Source: Pseudoscleropodium purum
Lineage: Eukaryota; Streptophyta; Bryopsida; Hypnales; Brachytheciaceae
Reading direction: 5' to 3'
Length of the DNA stretch: 64,000 bases
NCBI GenBank assembly: GCA_963969395.1
Contig: OZ017795.1
Span: 17,174,001 to 17,238,000 of the forward strand
Below are positions 1 through 10,440 of the stretch, one piece after another. The notes beneath the pieces are model-generated. The model saw only the letters and a program-made list of their open reading frames with translations, did no database searches and was not told the DNA's origin. The first letter of the stretch is position 1; the number at the start of each line of letters is the position of its first letter. A program made the position numbers and the translations under genes.

Positions 1-112
1 GAGTTCGTCTGAAACTGTAGCCCCGCAATTGGCGTAAGAATTTATATGGTAGAACTGGAGCCATAGATTTGAGGACGCAATGATGTCGTGCCCAATGTCA
101 TCTATGAAGGTG

Positions 113-537
113 TCAAGACGAGAGAGAACCACATGGCCGATCTGTACGCTCTGCAATAAAGTTATATCCAATCTTTGTTACCGAGTCACATTCTAAGCAA
201 ATAAACTGTAATGGAGCCTGATAGTCATCTGTTGCACCTGATTCGAGGATTGTCACGGGCCTTGTCACTTTGTAAACGAAAGGAGACTTCGGGCAAAGTT
301 TCCGCCGCTCAATCATAGCAGATCGTGCAAAAGTAGAGTCGAGGCACTTTTCAGTAAGCTTACCGACAGTCGGAAACTAGAAAGTCGGTACTGACACGTG
401 GCGCAATATATCTGATGGGAAATTTTGAGAGCTCTGTGCACTTGATTGTCACAATTTTGGAACTCCAATTCAACTAAAATGAGTAAATGACCGTACTGAT
501 TCATGTAGTGTATTGCACAAAATGCCAACTCACCCAT
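113..537 (-). other. Possible small two-exon gene, unknown product
   Basis: Two open stretches on the minus strand (537-364 and 307-113) can be joined in phase by removing a 56-bp GT..AG segment (363-308, donor GTAAGC). The first starts with ATG directly after a TGA and contains a CATC pair. The second contains a CLEC pair, so the product would have two CxxC pairs and about 120 residues. I do not recognise it. A 56-bp intron is short for a plant, and either open stretch could arise by chance in DNA of this composition. The model rests only on frame continuity and splice dinucleotides. Confidence 0.18.
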
Positions 538-1526
538 TCAGCTAGATGAACGTCATGTAATTCTTGCTGCGATTGCAACTTCACCCAGTTTAATTTGTAG
601 TTTGTACCGCTTAATATGAACAGAATCAAAGGACTCTGAGTCAGAGATTCTGACTTCGACTGGAATTAACTGGACGGTTCAGATTCTCACCTGCTGCTCC
701 CAACTTTAGCACCCCCAGAAACTTAGATTCTGTTGGGAGCCGCTTACCCAGTTCCAAAGCTGGGTCAACAAAGTCACACAAAAAACAACAGCAAAGCATG
801 CTAGGGATCTGTAGGCATCGGTTAAAGAAGGAGTTCATTCCACCGCTACCAACCTAGATAGCCAGCTAGCTAAGATCTTCTTCAGCAGTTAGGAATCTGC
901 TGAATAAACAATACAACTTCCAGTTTAATTAACGTGTCTTGCTCGCCTTCCTTGCCTTCCCTGCTTCCACTCCTGGATAGCTTTCGTCATGTTTGTCATA
1001 TCCTATTCGTCCATTACAATGTATCTAGATGCAGAGTACTGCCTACTCTGCACCTTGGTGTAGAGAGCGCAGTTAGTTTCGTATTCGGCCTGCCGAATAT
1101 CACCTTGAGCAATGAATGCTATGCGTATACCTACTAGTTTCGTTAGTTTAATACAATAGAAGAAAAAAGAAAATCATTCCCCTCTGCTTGAGGACAGAGC
1201 GTACAATTACATTGCAAGATTCGCAGCTTGCTCTTCACCGCGGGCTGGCTAGCGCTACCTTCAATTCCTTTACATTCTGCAAGCCAATTTCTATTTCGGC
1301 AGCAAGCTTCAGTGACCCTTAATGCAATTGAAGAAGATGCTTAGCAAATTTATTCTTGCAGTCTAGACAGTGCTTAGTTACAAACCCTCACAAGGCTGGA
1401 GCTTTCAGACTTGATGTTCCAAAACTTTCATTCTTAGTCCCCGACCCTTTCGTTGAATTTATCGGCATACTCTGAGTGCCCAAGGTAGTATCTCAATCTG
1501 CTCTTGTAATTCATTGCCTGGCGAGC
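538..1526. other. No recognised gene (upstream of the 121-residue gene)
   Basis: Mixed-composition DNA of the kind seen across the first 10.4 kb. A 65-codon ATG-started open frame on the minus strand (838-641) has no recognisable motif. The stretch just before 1,527 would have to hold the promoter and 5' leader of the downstream gene, but I could not pick out a convincing TATA box or leader. Confidence 0.4.
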
Positions 1527-1892
1527 ATGTTGCGGAAAGAGTGCGTATCAAGCCAAGGGTTAGAACAGACGAGTGAAACAGACAACGGTGAAAGTTCTGG
1601 CCAGAATGCTCCAGAGGCGTCGGCACCTCCATTTGGGGGAGAAAGACCCCCTCCCGACGAGAATCGATCACGAACTGGGGACCGTGACCCTCACATCTGC
1701 AAAGTGTGGCCGTGCCCACAGTGTCACAAGCAACGCGACCCGCAGCAGCAGCAGCAGCAACAGGAGCAGGAGGGGAATATTCGAGTTGCGGAGCAACGTT
1801 CTCTCCGACCAGCGGCGAGCACTCATAGTACGATCTTTCGACCTGATCCAGAGTCGCAGAACATGGAACAATCTAGGTCCGAGGATGATTAA
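1527..1892 (+). CDS. Small hydrophilic protein with one H-x-C-x4-C-P-x-C-H motif and a polyglutamine run
   Basis: The first ATG of this frame is at 1,527; the frame is open slightly further upstream but only with a GTG, which is unlikely as a plant start. The product is 121 residues. Residues 13-53 are rich in Ser, Glu, Gly and Pro and look disordered. A compact Cys/His motif follows (H56, C58, C63, C66, H67; core WPCPQCHK), then seven glutamines at 73-79 and a charged tail ending in acidic residues. The same spacing occurs three times in the 255-residue protein at 5,040-5,807, which is the main reason to believe this frame is real. Four or five Cys/His in twelve residues suggests metal binding, probably zinc; this is inference. 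No named domain or enzyme signature is seen. It may be one exon of a larger gene or a pseudogene. Confidence 0.45.
   Translation: MLRKECVSSQGLEQTSETDNGESSGQNAPEASAPPFGGERPPPDENRSRTGDRDPHICKVWPCPQCHKQRDPQQQQQQQEQEGNIRVAEQRSLRPAASTHSTIFRPDPESQNMEQSRSEDD
1743..1763 (+). repeat. CAG microsatellite encoding polyglutamine
   Basis: Five CAG units, one CAA and one more CAG, followed by GAG CAG GAG. In frame it encodes the seven-glutamine run of the 121-residue protein, so its length may vary between individuals. Confidence 0.85.
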
Positions 1893-2429
1893 TTTGGAGT
1901 TGGACGTTGCATAAGGTCAGAATCACATACAAGGATAATTGCTTGTAGTAGTTGTGACTAGCTAGAATGTTGTGGTGGATTGTGCGTACTAGTTGGAGCC
2001 TAGTTCAGGTGTGAAATATGCTTTCTAGCTTGTTTCTGAAGCCGACAAGCAAGGTTGCTATGCATCTTTCAATGATGCATAATTAGTATGTGATTAGCAG
2101 GGGTTTGTTAAGTGAAATTTGGAATTGTATGTCGAGGTCTTTCACGTAACCTGAAGTGAATTTTGATAGTAAGAAGACCGTTCGAACTCTCAAGATTTCA
2201 TGATCATTCGAATTGACTCTTGGTCAAATGATTAGCATCCATCTATTTGGTTTGTGTAGAGGAGCAGAGTCTTTTCGGAAATTAAACAGAATAGTCTCCC
2301 GAATATTTAGATTTACTTACTAGGTTACTTGAATGTTCTAGGACTTAAACGACCTGTTGAAACCTCCACGTTCAGTCATTAAACTCATCGGGGTACTGGT
2401 GTTCATATTTAGTCTATGAAACGCCAATT

Positions 2430-2560
2430 CCATTACTTTTAGGCAGTTCAGGACGTACGACCTGAACCCAAAATCTATCTGTCCTAGTCTGTGACCTGAA
2501 ATTAGACCTTTGTGAGGATATATGTCACCATTTTTGGCAGTGCGAATATCGCCAATTCAA
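2430..2560. repeat. Dispersed short repeat with hairpin, copy 1
   Basis: Shares an ordered set of blocks with 7,320-7,501: CATTACTTT, a GTTCAGG/CCTGAAC hairpin, CTGAAATTAGACCTTTG, an AT-rich TAGATATAT or GGATATAT block, CAATTTTTGG or CATTTTTGG, then GAATAT(C/T)GCCAAT. The hairpin arms are 2,446-2,452 and 2,461-2,467. The order is conserved while bases between the blocks differ, so this looks like an old two-copy mobile repeat. Confidence 0.6.
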
Positions 2561-4563
2561 TGAAATTGACATTACAAGAGTATTAACCGTCCCGTCCCGT
2601 CCCCCGGAGTACTTAACCGCTGTCACTCAGTCAGCTGCACTGTCTTAGTTTCAAATATAATGATACTCCTCGCTAATTAATTTCTTACTTTCTTAGCTAC
2701 GGAGTCCGAGTGAAAATTCTACCCAGAAATTTTGAGCATATGCGGTGAACTAATGTATCATTTGGAAGGGGTGTTACTAGCTCGGACAGTGTATATCAAG
2801 TCATGATAGAATGGTTGTTAGTTCAGCAGGAAACAACAAAATTTATGCAGATTGAATTACATATAACAGTAAAATTGAGATAATCCTCTATGCTGTATGT
2901 CATGCAACAGAGAATGCATTATTATCTGATGCCAGACGAAACAATATTGGAGAACTGATTGGGGAACAGATGCAACGTAACGTTCTACGTGAATGATGTT
3001 GTCCTGGCTGATAGTTTTCTGCAATTCTTATCTAGTAACTATATTATTTATCAAAGTACACTTCTACTAGCTATAAACCTCCTCTTTCAGATAAAACAGC
3101 AAGTTGCAGTGTCAGTTAATATTCTAGACAGAAGTTTGGGAAGTAGACCTTACCAACGTCAAGTCGTCAATATATTCACGGCGTACTTTGGTACTTTTCA
3201 AGTCGACCCTAAACCCTATAGCGAAAATCTTTATCAGACTTCTGAGTTTTCAGAGCCTTGAGGTGTTAAATGTCTCTATTTTGACGCTTTGAATCGAGTC
3301 AATATAACAAACTCGAAGTTAAGCAGACCTGACAATGGAAGCTAGGCAGCGCTCTTTCGGTTTTGTTTGAATTGCAAAGTCACACTTGGTACGAGTGGAA
3401 TTTCCAGCTCAGAACATGATGCACCGTGATCTCACAGGTCTTGATACACCGGGCTGGCCGCAATCTATCAAATTATAGTTTCCACAGAGTAACCCTTTGC
3501 AATTGATCGGACAATTATGGGACTGAATGAGTGAATGACGCGTCACGTAGCTAGCTTGTGGCAATAAATGAGGTTGATGCATCTTTTATCCTGGGGTTTA
3601 GGCCTATGCACTTCACTTATTCAAAGTGAAACTACCAGGTTCAGTGACTCCAGTTGGCCAGCTAACAGAGGATCGGAATACTACAATTGAATACCGATTT
3701 CAAATAAAGAGAAGTGAAGTACGTGTTAGTTCCACCAATAACATGTGTTTTTTCTGTCATATATCTAGCTTGCTAAGACTTGTCGATTGCCTAGCCTTCG
3801 AATATGTGAAATGTGCTTCTGTCAACGTTTTCACCAATTATTGAGGACAAAGAACAAACATTCTATTCCAACATCCATCCTCCTTGAATCACTGCAATAT
3901 GGTCGTTGATTATCGTCAAACTCATATGTTTTGACTTTCGATGGAGTGACAGTTGAAGTGGTATCTTGGAAAGCTCTTTTGTATTTACCAGAGTGACTCT
4001 AATTATGCTCAAAAGTATAATTCATCATATTCGTTAAATTGGAGAAATTACCAAAAGAAATGGCACATTTTTACTTTTTCAGACGCCATTCTTTAAGGTA
4101 GCCAGAGATCAGATACTCCAGTCCTAGTTCATAGAGCTCTGAGCACTTGAATGATAAAGTTTGGGAACTCTGGAACACGCCTTTCTGACGAATATATCAA
4201 GTGACCAGCATTGCAGCCGTCCAGGACAATGGATGACCCACTTATTATGACATGATGATAATTAAAGTTCGTAAATAGAATCAGGTCTAGATGATTACAG
4301 AGGCTCCAAAATTGTCGGCAAGACTAACCGCACATACTGTGCAAACCCGTTTAGAATTCAATGATCTACATTTTTATGATAGATAATTCGAGAATTGATC
4401 GATCAAGAGCACTTACATATGAATTACTGAGAGACCGGCCGTGTTAAAACGATCCAGACTTGCATTACACACAATGCATACAAATAATTTGCAAGATCGA
4501 AACAGCGGACTTCTTGCTTTGAGTTTAGATTAATATTGACTGTAAAATAATTGAGATTACATT

Positions 4564-4589
4564 GATTTCACCGCATCAGCGGTGAAATC
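4564..4589. other. Perfect 11-bp hairpin, 4-nt loop
   Basis: GATTTCACCGC, loop ATCA, then GCGGTGAAATC. The arms are exact reverse complements. No run of T follows, and the context is intergenic. It could be the remnant of a small foldback element or coincidence. Confidence 0.8.
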
Positions 4590-5039
4590 TAATACTTATG
4601 AATGATCAGACCTAGCTGTACACAACGTAACCCTGATAAATGAATGAGTCAGTACCTCCGTCAGGCAAAGTGTCAGCTAGCTAACTTTTTCCATCTCGGT
4701 CATCGACTCGTAGTTTTCTTTTCCTGAAATTCAAACTTCATAACTATTCAATTTGTGTCAATGCTTTCTTTCATATTCAAAAAAGAAATTCAGAAAGCCA
4801 TCAGCTAGTTATCTAGCAATCAACCGAAACTAAAGCTAGATAAGTACGACGCTTACAACTTTTGAAAACGATCTAAAGACCTAGTTTCTTTGTTCAAGAT
4901 AATGAGACCGACGTATGCAGCTCTGGAGGGTCCGAATCGAGGCTATTTCCAGCTTGATATGTTGAAGGGTCGCCACCGGTCACATGTACAAATTTGTACA
5001 ACAGAGTGCTCTGCTGTCTCTACCGAACATAAAAAGAAT

Positions 5040-5807
5040 TCACCCGCTGCGATCATTTTTATGACAGACAGGGCACGGAAACGCCTCGCATTTGTGTCCT
5101 TTGTCGGGATACGTAATCAAAGCTGGACACACTCGATGAGATGAAACTCTGCCTTCAGATTCGCATGTAAAAAGATTCGAAATGCAGTCGAAATTCAAAA
5201 AATTGACCTTAATGCTCCTACCTTCGGTATCAGGAAGGAGACTCCTGGTGCGATGACAGGTAGGGCAGGGAAAATAAGGGCATCTGTGTCCTCCATCAGG
5301 AAATTCTACAACTGAAACACTTGATTCCCTTGTTTCATTGGGTGTGGGAACATTTGAGATTGCCGATGGATTCTCGAGAGCAGTTCCTACATCTTCTTCG
5401 ATGAGTGTATCGATGAGTACAGGATGAGTAACCGACTTGCAGTAAAAGACTTGAGGAAGGCTGCTCATAGGGTCGAAAATGCTCCGGGTGCGATGACAGG
5501 TGGGGCAGGGGAAGTAAGAGCATCTGTGTCCTCCATCAGGAAATTTCACGACTGGGACAATATGCTCGGCGACATCCACTGGAGTAATTGTAGTATAGCA
5601 TCCACTGGGACTGACTTTGAGCAATATGGTCTTTAGAATGCGATCGATTTCTCTCTGAAACTTGGCTTCGCCGTTTTGGATCAAATCGGATCCCAAGAAT
5701 GTAAGATGACTTTGGTATTGAATGCTGTCGAGAACGAGCTCTCCGTCGCCTCCCTTGTAGATTGAAGCTGATGCTGCTGAGGGGAATGCCAAGAGTTCCA
5801 CAGCCAT
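5040..5807 (-). CDS. 255-residue protein with three H-x-C-x4-C-P-x-C-H motifs
   Basis: Uninterrupted frame from ATG (5,807-5,805) to TGA (5,042-5,040). Residues 1-85 are an N-terminal region without cysteine clusters. Three copies of a Cys/His motif follow. Copy 1 has F89-P-D-G-G-H94-R-C96, then C101-P-T-C104-H105. Copy 2 is spaced exactly 80 residues later (H174, C176, C181, C184, H185). Copy 3 is close to the C-terminus (H238, C240, C245, C248, H249). The consensus is [FY]-P-D-x-G-H-[RK]-C-x2-F-P-C-P-x-C-H-[RK]. No signal peptide or membrane segment is apparent. The compact spacing of four to five potential ligands suggests each copy binds a metal, probably zinc, possibly for protein or nucleic-acid contacts; this is inferred from residue pattern only. 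The motif is shared with the protein at 1,527-1,892. A frame of 255 codons on a strand with otherwise short frames, plus a repeated motif, argues for a real coding exon. Introns upstream cannot be excluded. Confidence 0.6.
   Translation of the reverse strand: MAVELLAFPSAASASIYKGGDGELVLDSIQYQSHLTFLGSDLIQNGEAKFQREIDRILKTILLKVSPSGCYTTITPVDVAEHIVPVVKFPDGGHRCSYFPCPTCHRTRSIFDPMSSLPQVFYCKSVTHPVLIDTLIEEDVGTALENPSAISNVPTPNETRESSVSVVEFPDGGHRCPYFPCPTCHRTRSLLPDTEGRSIKVNFLNFDCISNLFTCESEGRVSSHRVCPALITYPDKGHKCEAFPCPVCHKNDRSG
5247..5557 (-). repeat. Internal coding duplication, 240-bp period
   Basis: The blocks starting at 5,247 and 5,487 match at about 61 of 68 positions by eye. They encode Cys/His motifs 2 and 1 of the 255-residue protein. 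The 240-bp spacing is a multiple of three, so the frame is kept. High nucleotide identity points to a fairly recent duplication; the third motif is much more diverged. Confidence 0.85.
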
Positions 5808-6432
5808 GATCTCCGGATGATAGAAATGTACTCAACTATCTAACAGAAAGAAAGCAGTATATCTGCCAATTATGACTGTCAGAAAATTCTCCAGTAGCTT
5901 GGTCAATCAATAGACGGAACAATGAGTTTGAACTCCAGAAAGCGAATGGGAAATTAGCTTCAAGCTAGTGATAGATTGATGTGTAAGACGATTCAACAAG
6001 CTGTTTGAATTTAATCAGAAAGACTGAAGTCTACGACAAGAGTGTGTCTGGAAGCTTTTCCTGAGGTGGTATTTATCCTAGAAATTGTCGGCCTTTGAGT
6101 TACTCGAGATTCGAATCTCTGTTTCGATCTACTGTGACTTATCAACGAAACAGTTATTAACTAAAAGTAGTTACTTAATTAAGCAAGAAGATGTCTGTGT
6201 CGATCTGGAATGGTAACTAAGCGGAGTGCAGCTTCTTCGTCACAATCCGTTTGAAGTCGGTCGGCACTCAAAGTCAAGGTCAGTTGAAGCTAAATAGGAG
6301 TCGAACCTGGAGTCAAACACTGTTCCCAATGCAGACAGGCGGAGAATGCAAGTTTATTATTGATTGGACGGAGGATTGGAGCTTGTCGAAGGGCTAGTCT
6401 GTTCTGTTAACTAGTAATAATACATTTGGTGC

Positions 6433-6639
6433 ATGCATTCCGGAGTTGCATACAATAGTTTAAATAAATTCCGGAGAATCTTGAAACTTCGCCATGCGCC
6501 GTCGGAGAATGATTTCGAGGTCGGGGTGGGCTGGTGTGGGCAAGGGGCTGGGGTGGCCGACGGCAATTTTCGTTGCATCGAATGTGGCTACCATTACGGC
6601 GATGATATCGCTAAGCACTGTCGCAGCACAGCTAGATAG
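6433..6639 (+). CDS. Hypothetical 68-residue protein with CxxC and HxC
   Basis: ATG-started frame of 68 codons. The second half is Gly-rich and then reads FRCIECGYHYGDDIAKHCRS, with Cys-x2-Cys followed by His and His-Cys at a spacing loosely like a C2HC finger. It differs from the CPxCH motif of the two neighbouring genes. With no similarity I can name and a short length, chance is a serious alternative. Confidence 0.2.
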   Translation: MHSGVAYNSLNKFRRILKLRHAPSENDFEVGVGWCGQGAGVADGNFRCIECGYHYGDDIAKHCRSTAR

Positions 6640-7319
6640 ATATTTCCAACACCAAGTAAAGTAAGTTCTTCTGAATTCACAAGATTGCAATTGGTTGATG
6701 CTGGGTCATGTACGTCAGGACTCAAACTCTTCACAAAACTAAACTACTTTTAGATCTCGATACTAGTTATGTATTGAATCCCTGTAGATAGATCCCTGGA
6801 AAGCTTGTTCAACAGCAAGGCAGGTTAACTTTTCTACGGAATCTTTGGAACAGTCCTAATTGATGGACAAATAAGTCGATGAAGTGGAATCGAAATCGAC
6901 TAGGACTGGTGTATTCTGGTTACTGCTCACTAAGTTACAAAACCATATATCGCTTGAATGTATATTTTAGAGCATGCTTGTGAGGTTCTAGTAGCCCGGT
7001 TTGCCAGCTGTATAGATTGAACTGCTTATTTTCACTTGTATGAATTATGTGATTTCAGATTTTCAGTCACCCCATTGATTTGTAAGAGTTCTTTATGCAT
7101 GGAAGTATAGTCTCTTTGGATTAAATCCAGGTAACAAGCCCGGGTAAGAACTACCAACTGAAGGTCTTCCAGAGAAGATCGTTACCACAAGAATCAGATG
7201 CATACTCAATTAGAAACACGTAACCGTACCTGATTAATACCACCAATACTTTCAACTAGACAGCTAGTGTAGATAGTACTCCGTATCTTTAAACGTCCAC
7301 ATCGTTACATTGGCGATAA

Positions 7320-7501
7320 TCCATTACTTTGGCGCAGTAACCGCGGTTCAGGCCGGGCGGCCTGAAATCAGAATCTCTACCTTTCATAGTTTTGGGCCTT
7401 AAATCAAAATCTTTACCTATCTCAGTTTTGGGTCTGAAATTAGACCTTTGTTTAGATATATCATACATTTCACAATTTTTGGTTTGTGGAATATTGCCAA
7501 T
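7320..7501. repeat. Dispersed short repeat with hairpin, copy 2
   Basis: Second copy of the repeat at 2,430-2,560, with the same order of blocks. The hairpin here is TTCAGGCC, loop GGGC, GGCCTGAA (7,347-7,366). An extra internal near-duplication of a 36-bp unit ending AGTTTTGGG lies at 7,361-7,432. Confidence 0.6.
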
Positions 7502-10439
7502 GTAACTTTCTACTTCTGACCACGATTACTCGATAAGAGAATTATTTGTAGAGTTTAGGTGAATCCCCACCCATTTTTTATCATTCCAATTCTCGGACTT
7601 CGGTCACCAAAAGTACGTAGGCACCTCGGATAGCGGAAAACTGGACATGTGGCATCTGAAGGGTCGGCTTAAGAAGAGTTTGAGTTCACATTGGACGTCT
7701 TCCACTTCGTTGTCTTGTTAACGATGAATGAATCACCACTGGCTGGATGTGAAACCAGGAACCTTATAATATCTTATTCAAATGCATTATAGTACCCGAC
7801 CCTCAGTCTATACAATGGCATTCTGATATACTGTATCCTGCACTCTTGCCACACTATGATTGACTGTAGTAGTCTCACAAGCAGTCATATTAATTGATTA
7901 AGGGGATTAGAGTGTCTTGACGGAGTTGTAGCCAGGCTGCTGAGGTCCTGCTCGTACCTTTTGTTTGCAATGAATTCTCTTTCATTGTTTCTAAATTTTG
8001 TTTTGAATGACTAATGCCAATATCGTGAATATACATTCGTCAAATTAACTTTTAAATCATTGAAGTGTGAAAACTCTCTTTTAAGTTTTTAAAATAGTCC
8101 TGAAGAGCGAGCCTTGGTTAGACCAATTTGTGTTATATTTTAGTGAATAATGTATTGAATCATTTAATAGCAAAGTTCGCACGTAAATCAAGACAATTTA
8201 CAAGGACTTCATGATCACCCAATCCAGAGAACGTTCACATTGAAGAGGCTAAAACAAATCCTTGTTGAAACAGATATCGCAAGCAAGCAACTACAAGGTA
8301 ATGACAGTGAGCATTACCTATTCCCCAACTCACTGCTCGTGATCGATGACGTGACCATGCAGTACAAACTGCAATGCACAATCTCATCCTTACGCGCAAC
8401 CCTTTGAACGACCGCGCTCTCATGCAAATTTGTGACTTTCCGTAGTTGATTGTTTGAAAAAGTGGACGTAGATCGAATGAATTTTATTTGACTACGCTTT
8501 CTTGTCGACGTTTTTGTCCAGTAGCAACGTTTCCGTCTTCAGAGTCAAAGTTGTCTGCACTGCAGACCCCAAACTTTTCTTCAAAAAACTCCGACTAACA
8601 GCTGCCGACCACTCATAATGTTCACATCTCTTTCACGCGTACCACAGGGAGATGATTATCCTTCTTTCTCTTACTGGGATATTAATTAACAGAAGTTTCC
8701 CAGATGATGTTGCACTATTTAGTGAGGAGGAAAGAGGTAAAATCAGTGCACATATTTTTTCCTCTTGGCAATACTCTTTGGCATTAATTTATACTGTGAA
8801 TAAGGAATAGCAGTCTGGATACCGGTGATGATCTCCCATTGATTGCATTGACAGTCAAGGAAAAGATGAAATTTATCTTTTAAAAAGTGAGGAGAAAATG
8901 TGTTGTTGCAAGGTGTTTTGCTAGGTCTTAGCGTATATCATCAATTCCGCTATTTAATTGCTGCATATCAAGCGCCAAAAAAGTCATTTGTGATTTTATT
9001 GCTCAATCTGCGCATCCGGGAAAGTGCCAATTAAAGTTCGAGTGGAATACCGAATACGTACCACCAATTTAACAGAATTGACGATGTCTATGTGTTTGGC
9101 TTGATTCTCCAGCTTAAACTATCTGTCATTTGTAACACGTATTGGTGACGAGATCAAATGATCATGGGGACTGCCAGTTTGAGAAATTGACTTCAGATGA
9201 CTCCATGCCAAAATTGGACCAAAGCTATGGCTATTTCCAGTAGGGTCATTAACCCGAATGGTTTGCCAGCTTAAAAGCGTCTTGAAACTCCTTGTCCTGT
9301 TGAACTTCTCCATAAATAGGCAACAAGCCATCATATACAGACAGTCAAATTTCCCCGAAGTAAACATCTAGCTGATGTATAAATTTCGTGGTATTGCTTT
9401 CATGGTCACGTTTGTAGTGTATATTACCACGCCGAATGGTACCTACGACGTCAATGCATCGATCACTACGATTTCGGCTTCGTGAAACTGTCTCCGGACT
9501 CCACGTCTCCACCAGCGTGCACAAAATAAATTTTCAAGCCACAACAATCTTATATAAACTTAACTACCAGAGAGTAGGTACTTCGAAACATGCAGTCAAC
9601 TAGTGCAGATTGAACGGTTGCGAAGAGCAAAGTCCGGCCAACCGATGGATTTGCGAGAATTTGGTTCATTCAGGTCAATTCCATCCATGGAAACGCGTTC
9701 TACCACCAATCGACGTGGCGAGATCTGACTCAGCTAGCGGGTCATTCTCGCCGACAGTTGCACTACTGCAGTCAAATCTCGTGCGCTATAGTGCTATCTA
9801 CCAATCTTGCTGCCTCCCGTTTCCAAAGGACACCCTCTAATAAGTTAACACGCTGTCCAAGTACTACTATATACAGTACAGTATTACCTGCTGGTGGAGG
9901 TTTGCTTTGTACTTTACTTTTTCGGCATTGAAATAAAATTCGATGTGTGCCCCCAGTGCTTAACAGCTGCAGTAGGCGGCCCTCATCAAATGCAGTGAAC
10001 TAGCTAAATAAGCAAAGAAAATTTCTGTGGCGCATGCATGCACGGGAGCATGAACGAAGCTTCGAATCCTTTTCTTGACGCTAATGGACCAGACGACCGA
10101 TGTGCAAGCTTTGAGGTAATTTACCATGCGTTTTGGGAGACGACTGGTCCAATGACGACTGAGTCTGTACTTACTAGTTTGCTTTCCATGATTCCTGGCA
10201 AAACACTGAATATCTAAACCTGGCTGTGACGTGAAATTAAATGTAAAAGCAGCTTCTTGCCTTCTTCTAATCAGAGTCTCAGAGAGTTTCGATCGAAAAA
10301 TACTTCTTGCATTTGAGAGCCTGATGAGAGTCTGCGCGATCCGTCACGTCTGCGGCGGAAGCTCTGGCAGTCGACCGCGTCTTCTCGGTTAGCAGACGCG
10401 CTTTCGTTGCTGGTGTTCCCGAGTTTGGAAAGACAACTC

Positions 10440-10440
10440 C
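10440..10440. other. Sharp composition boundary
   Basis: GC-rich words such as TCTGCGGCGG and GCAGACGCGC continue to about 10,440. Within about 100 bases the DNA becomes AT-rich and CpG-poor and stays so to the end of the window. The exact base is approximate. It could be the edge of a nested-transposon block, a chromatin-domain border or an assembly join. Confidence 0.55.

Larger units (their letters stand above)
1893..5039. other. Intergenic region between the two Cys/His-motif genes
   Basis: About 3.1 kb with no recognisable coding region. Short open frames (2,959-3,261; 3,626-3,844; 4,890-5,144) show no family resemblance, and the last partly shadows the gene on the other strand. It holds one copy of a small dispersed repeat (2,430-2,560) and a perfect 11-bp hairpin (4,564-4,589). 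The genes at 1,527 and 5,807 point toward each other, so this is a convergent interval and should contain both 3' ends. Confidence 0.5.
5808..10440. other. Non-coding part of the higher-GC block
   Basis: About 4.6 kb upstream of the 255-residue gene. Besides the small frame at 6,433-6,639 and the repeat at 7,320-7,501, no coding region is supportable. The frames at 8,235-8,423, 9,119-9,367 and 9,610-9,840 have no recognisable motif, and the last lacks an ATG. CpG and CTAG words are frequent compared with the DNA after 10,440. The promoter of the 255-residue gene should lie just above 5,807, but no clear TATA box was identified. Confidence 0.4.

Noticed and set aside
641..838. 65-codon minus-strand frame starting with ATG
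   Set aside because: Short, no motif, no supporting context; kept only as a remark in the intergenic entry.
934..1137. 67-codon plus-strand frame
   Set aside because: It begins with GTG, has no in-frame ATG early on, and shows no motif.
5335..5835. Other frames overlapping the 255-residue gene on both strands
   Set aside because: They are shadows of the real frame; the conserved Cys/His spacing appears only in the 5,807-5,040 minus frame.
6290..6320. tRNA gene suggested by minus-strand GGTTCGACTCC
   Set aside because: The T-stem does not pair and no acceptor or anticodon arm can be drawn.
9610..9840. 76-codon plus-strand frame
   Set aside because: It begins with TTG and contains no ATG; a plant gene would need an undetected upstream exon.
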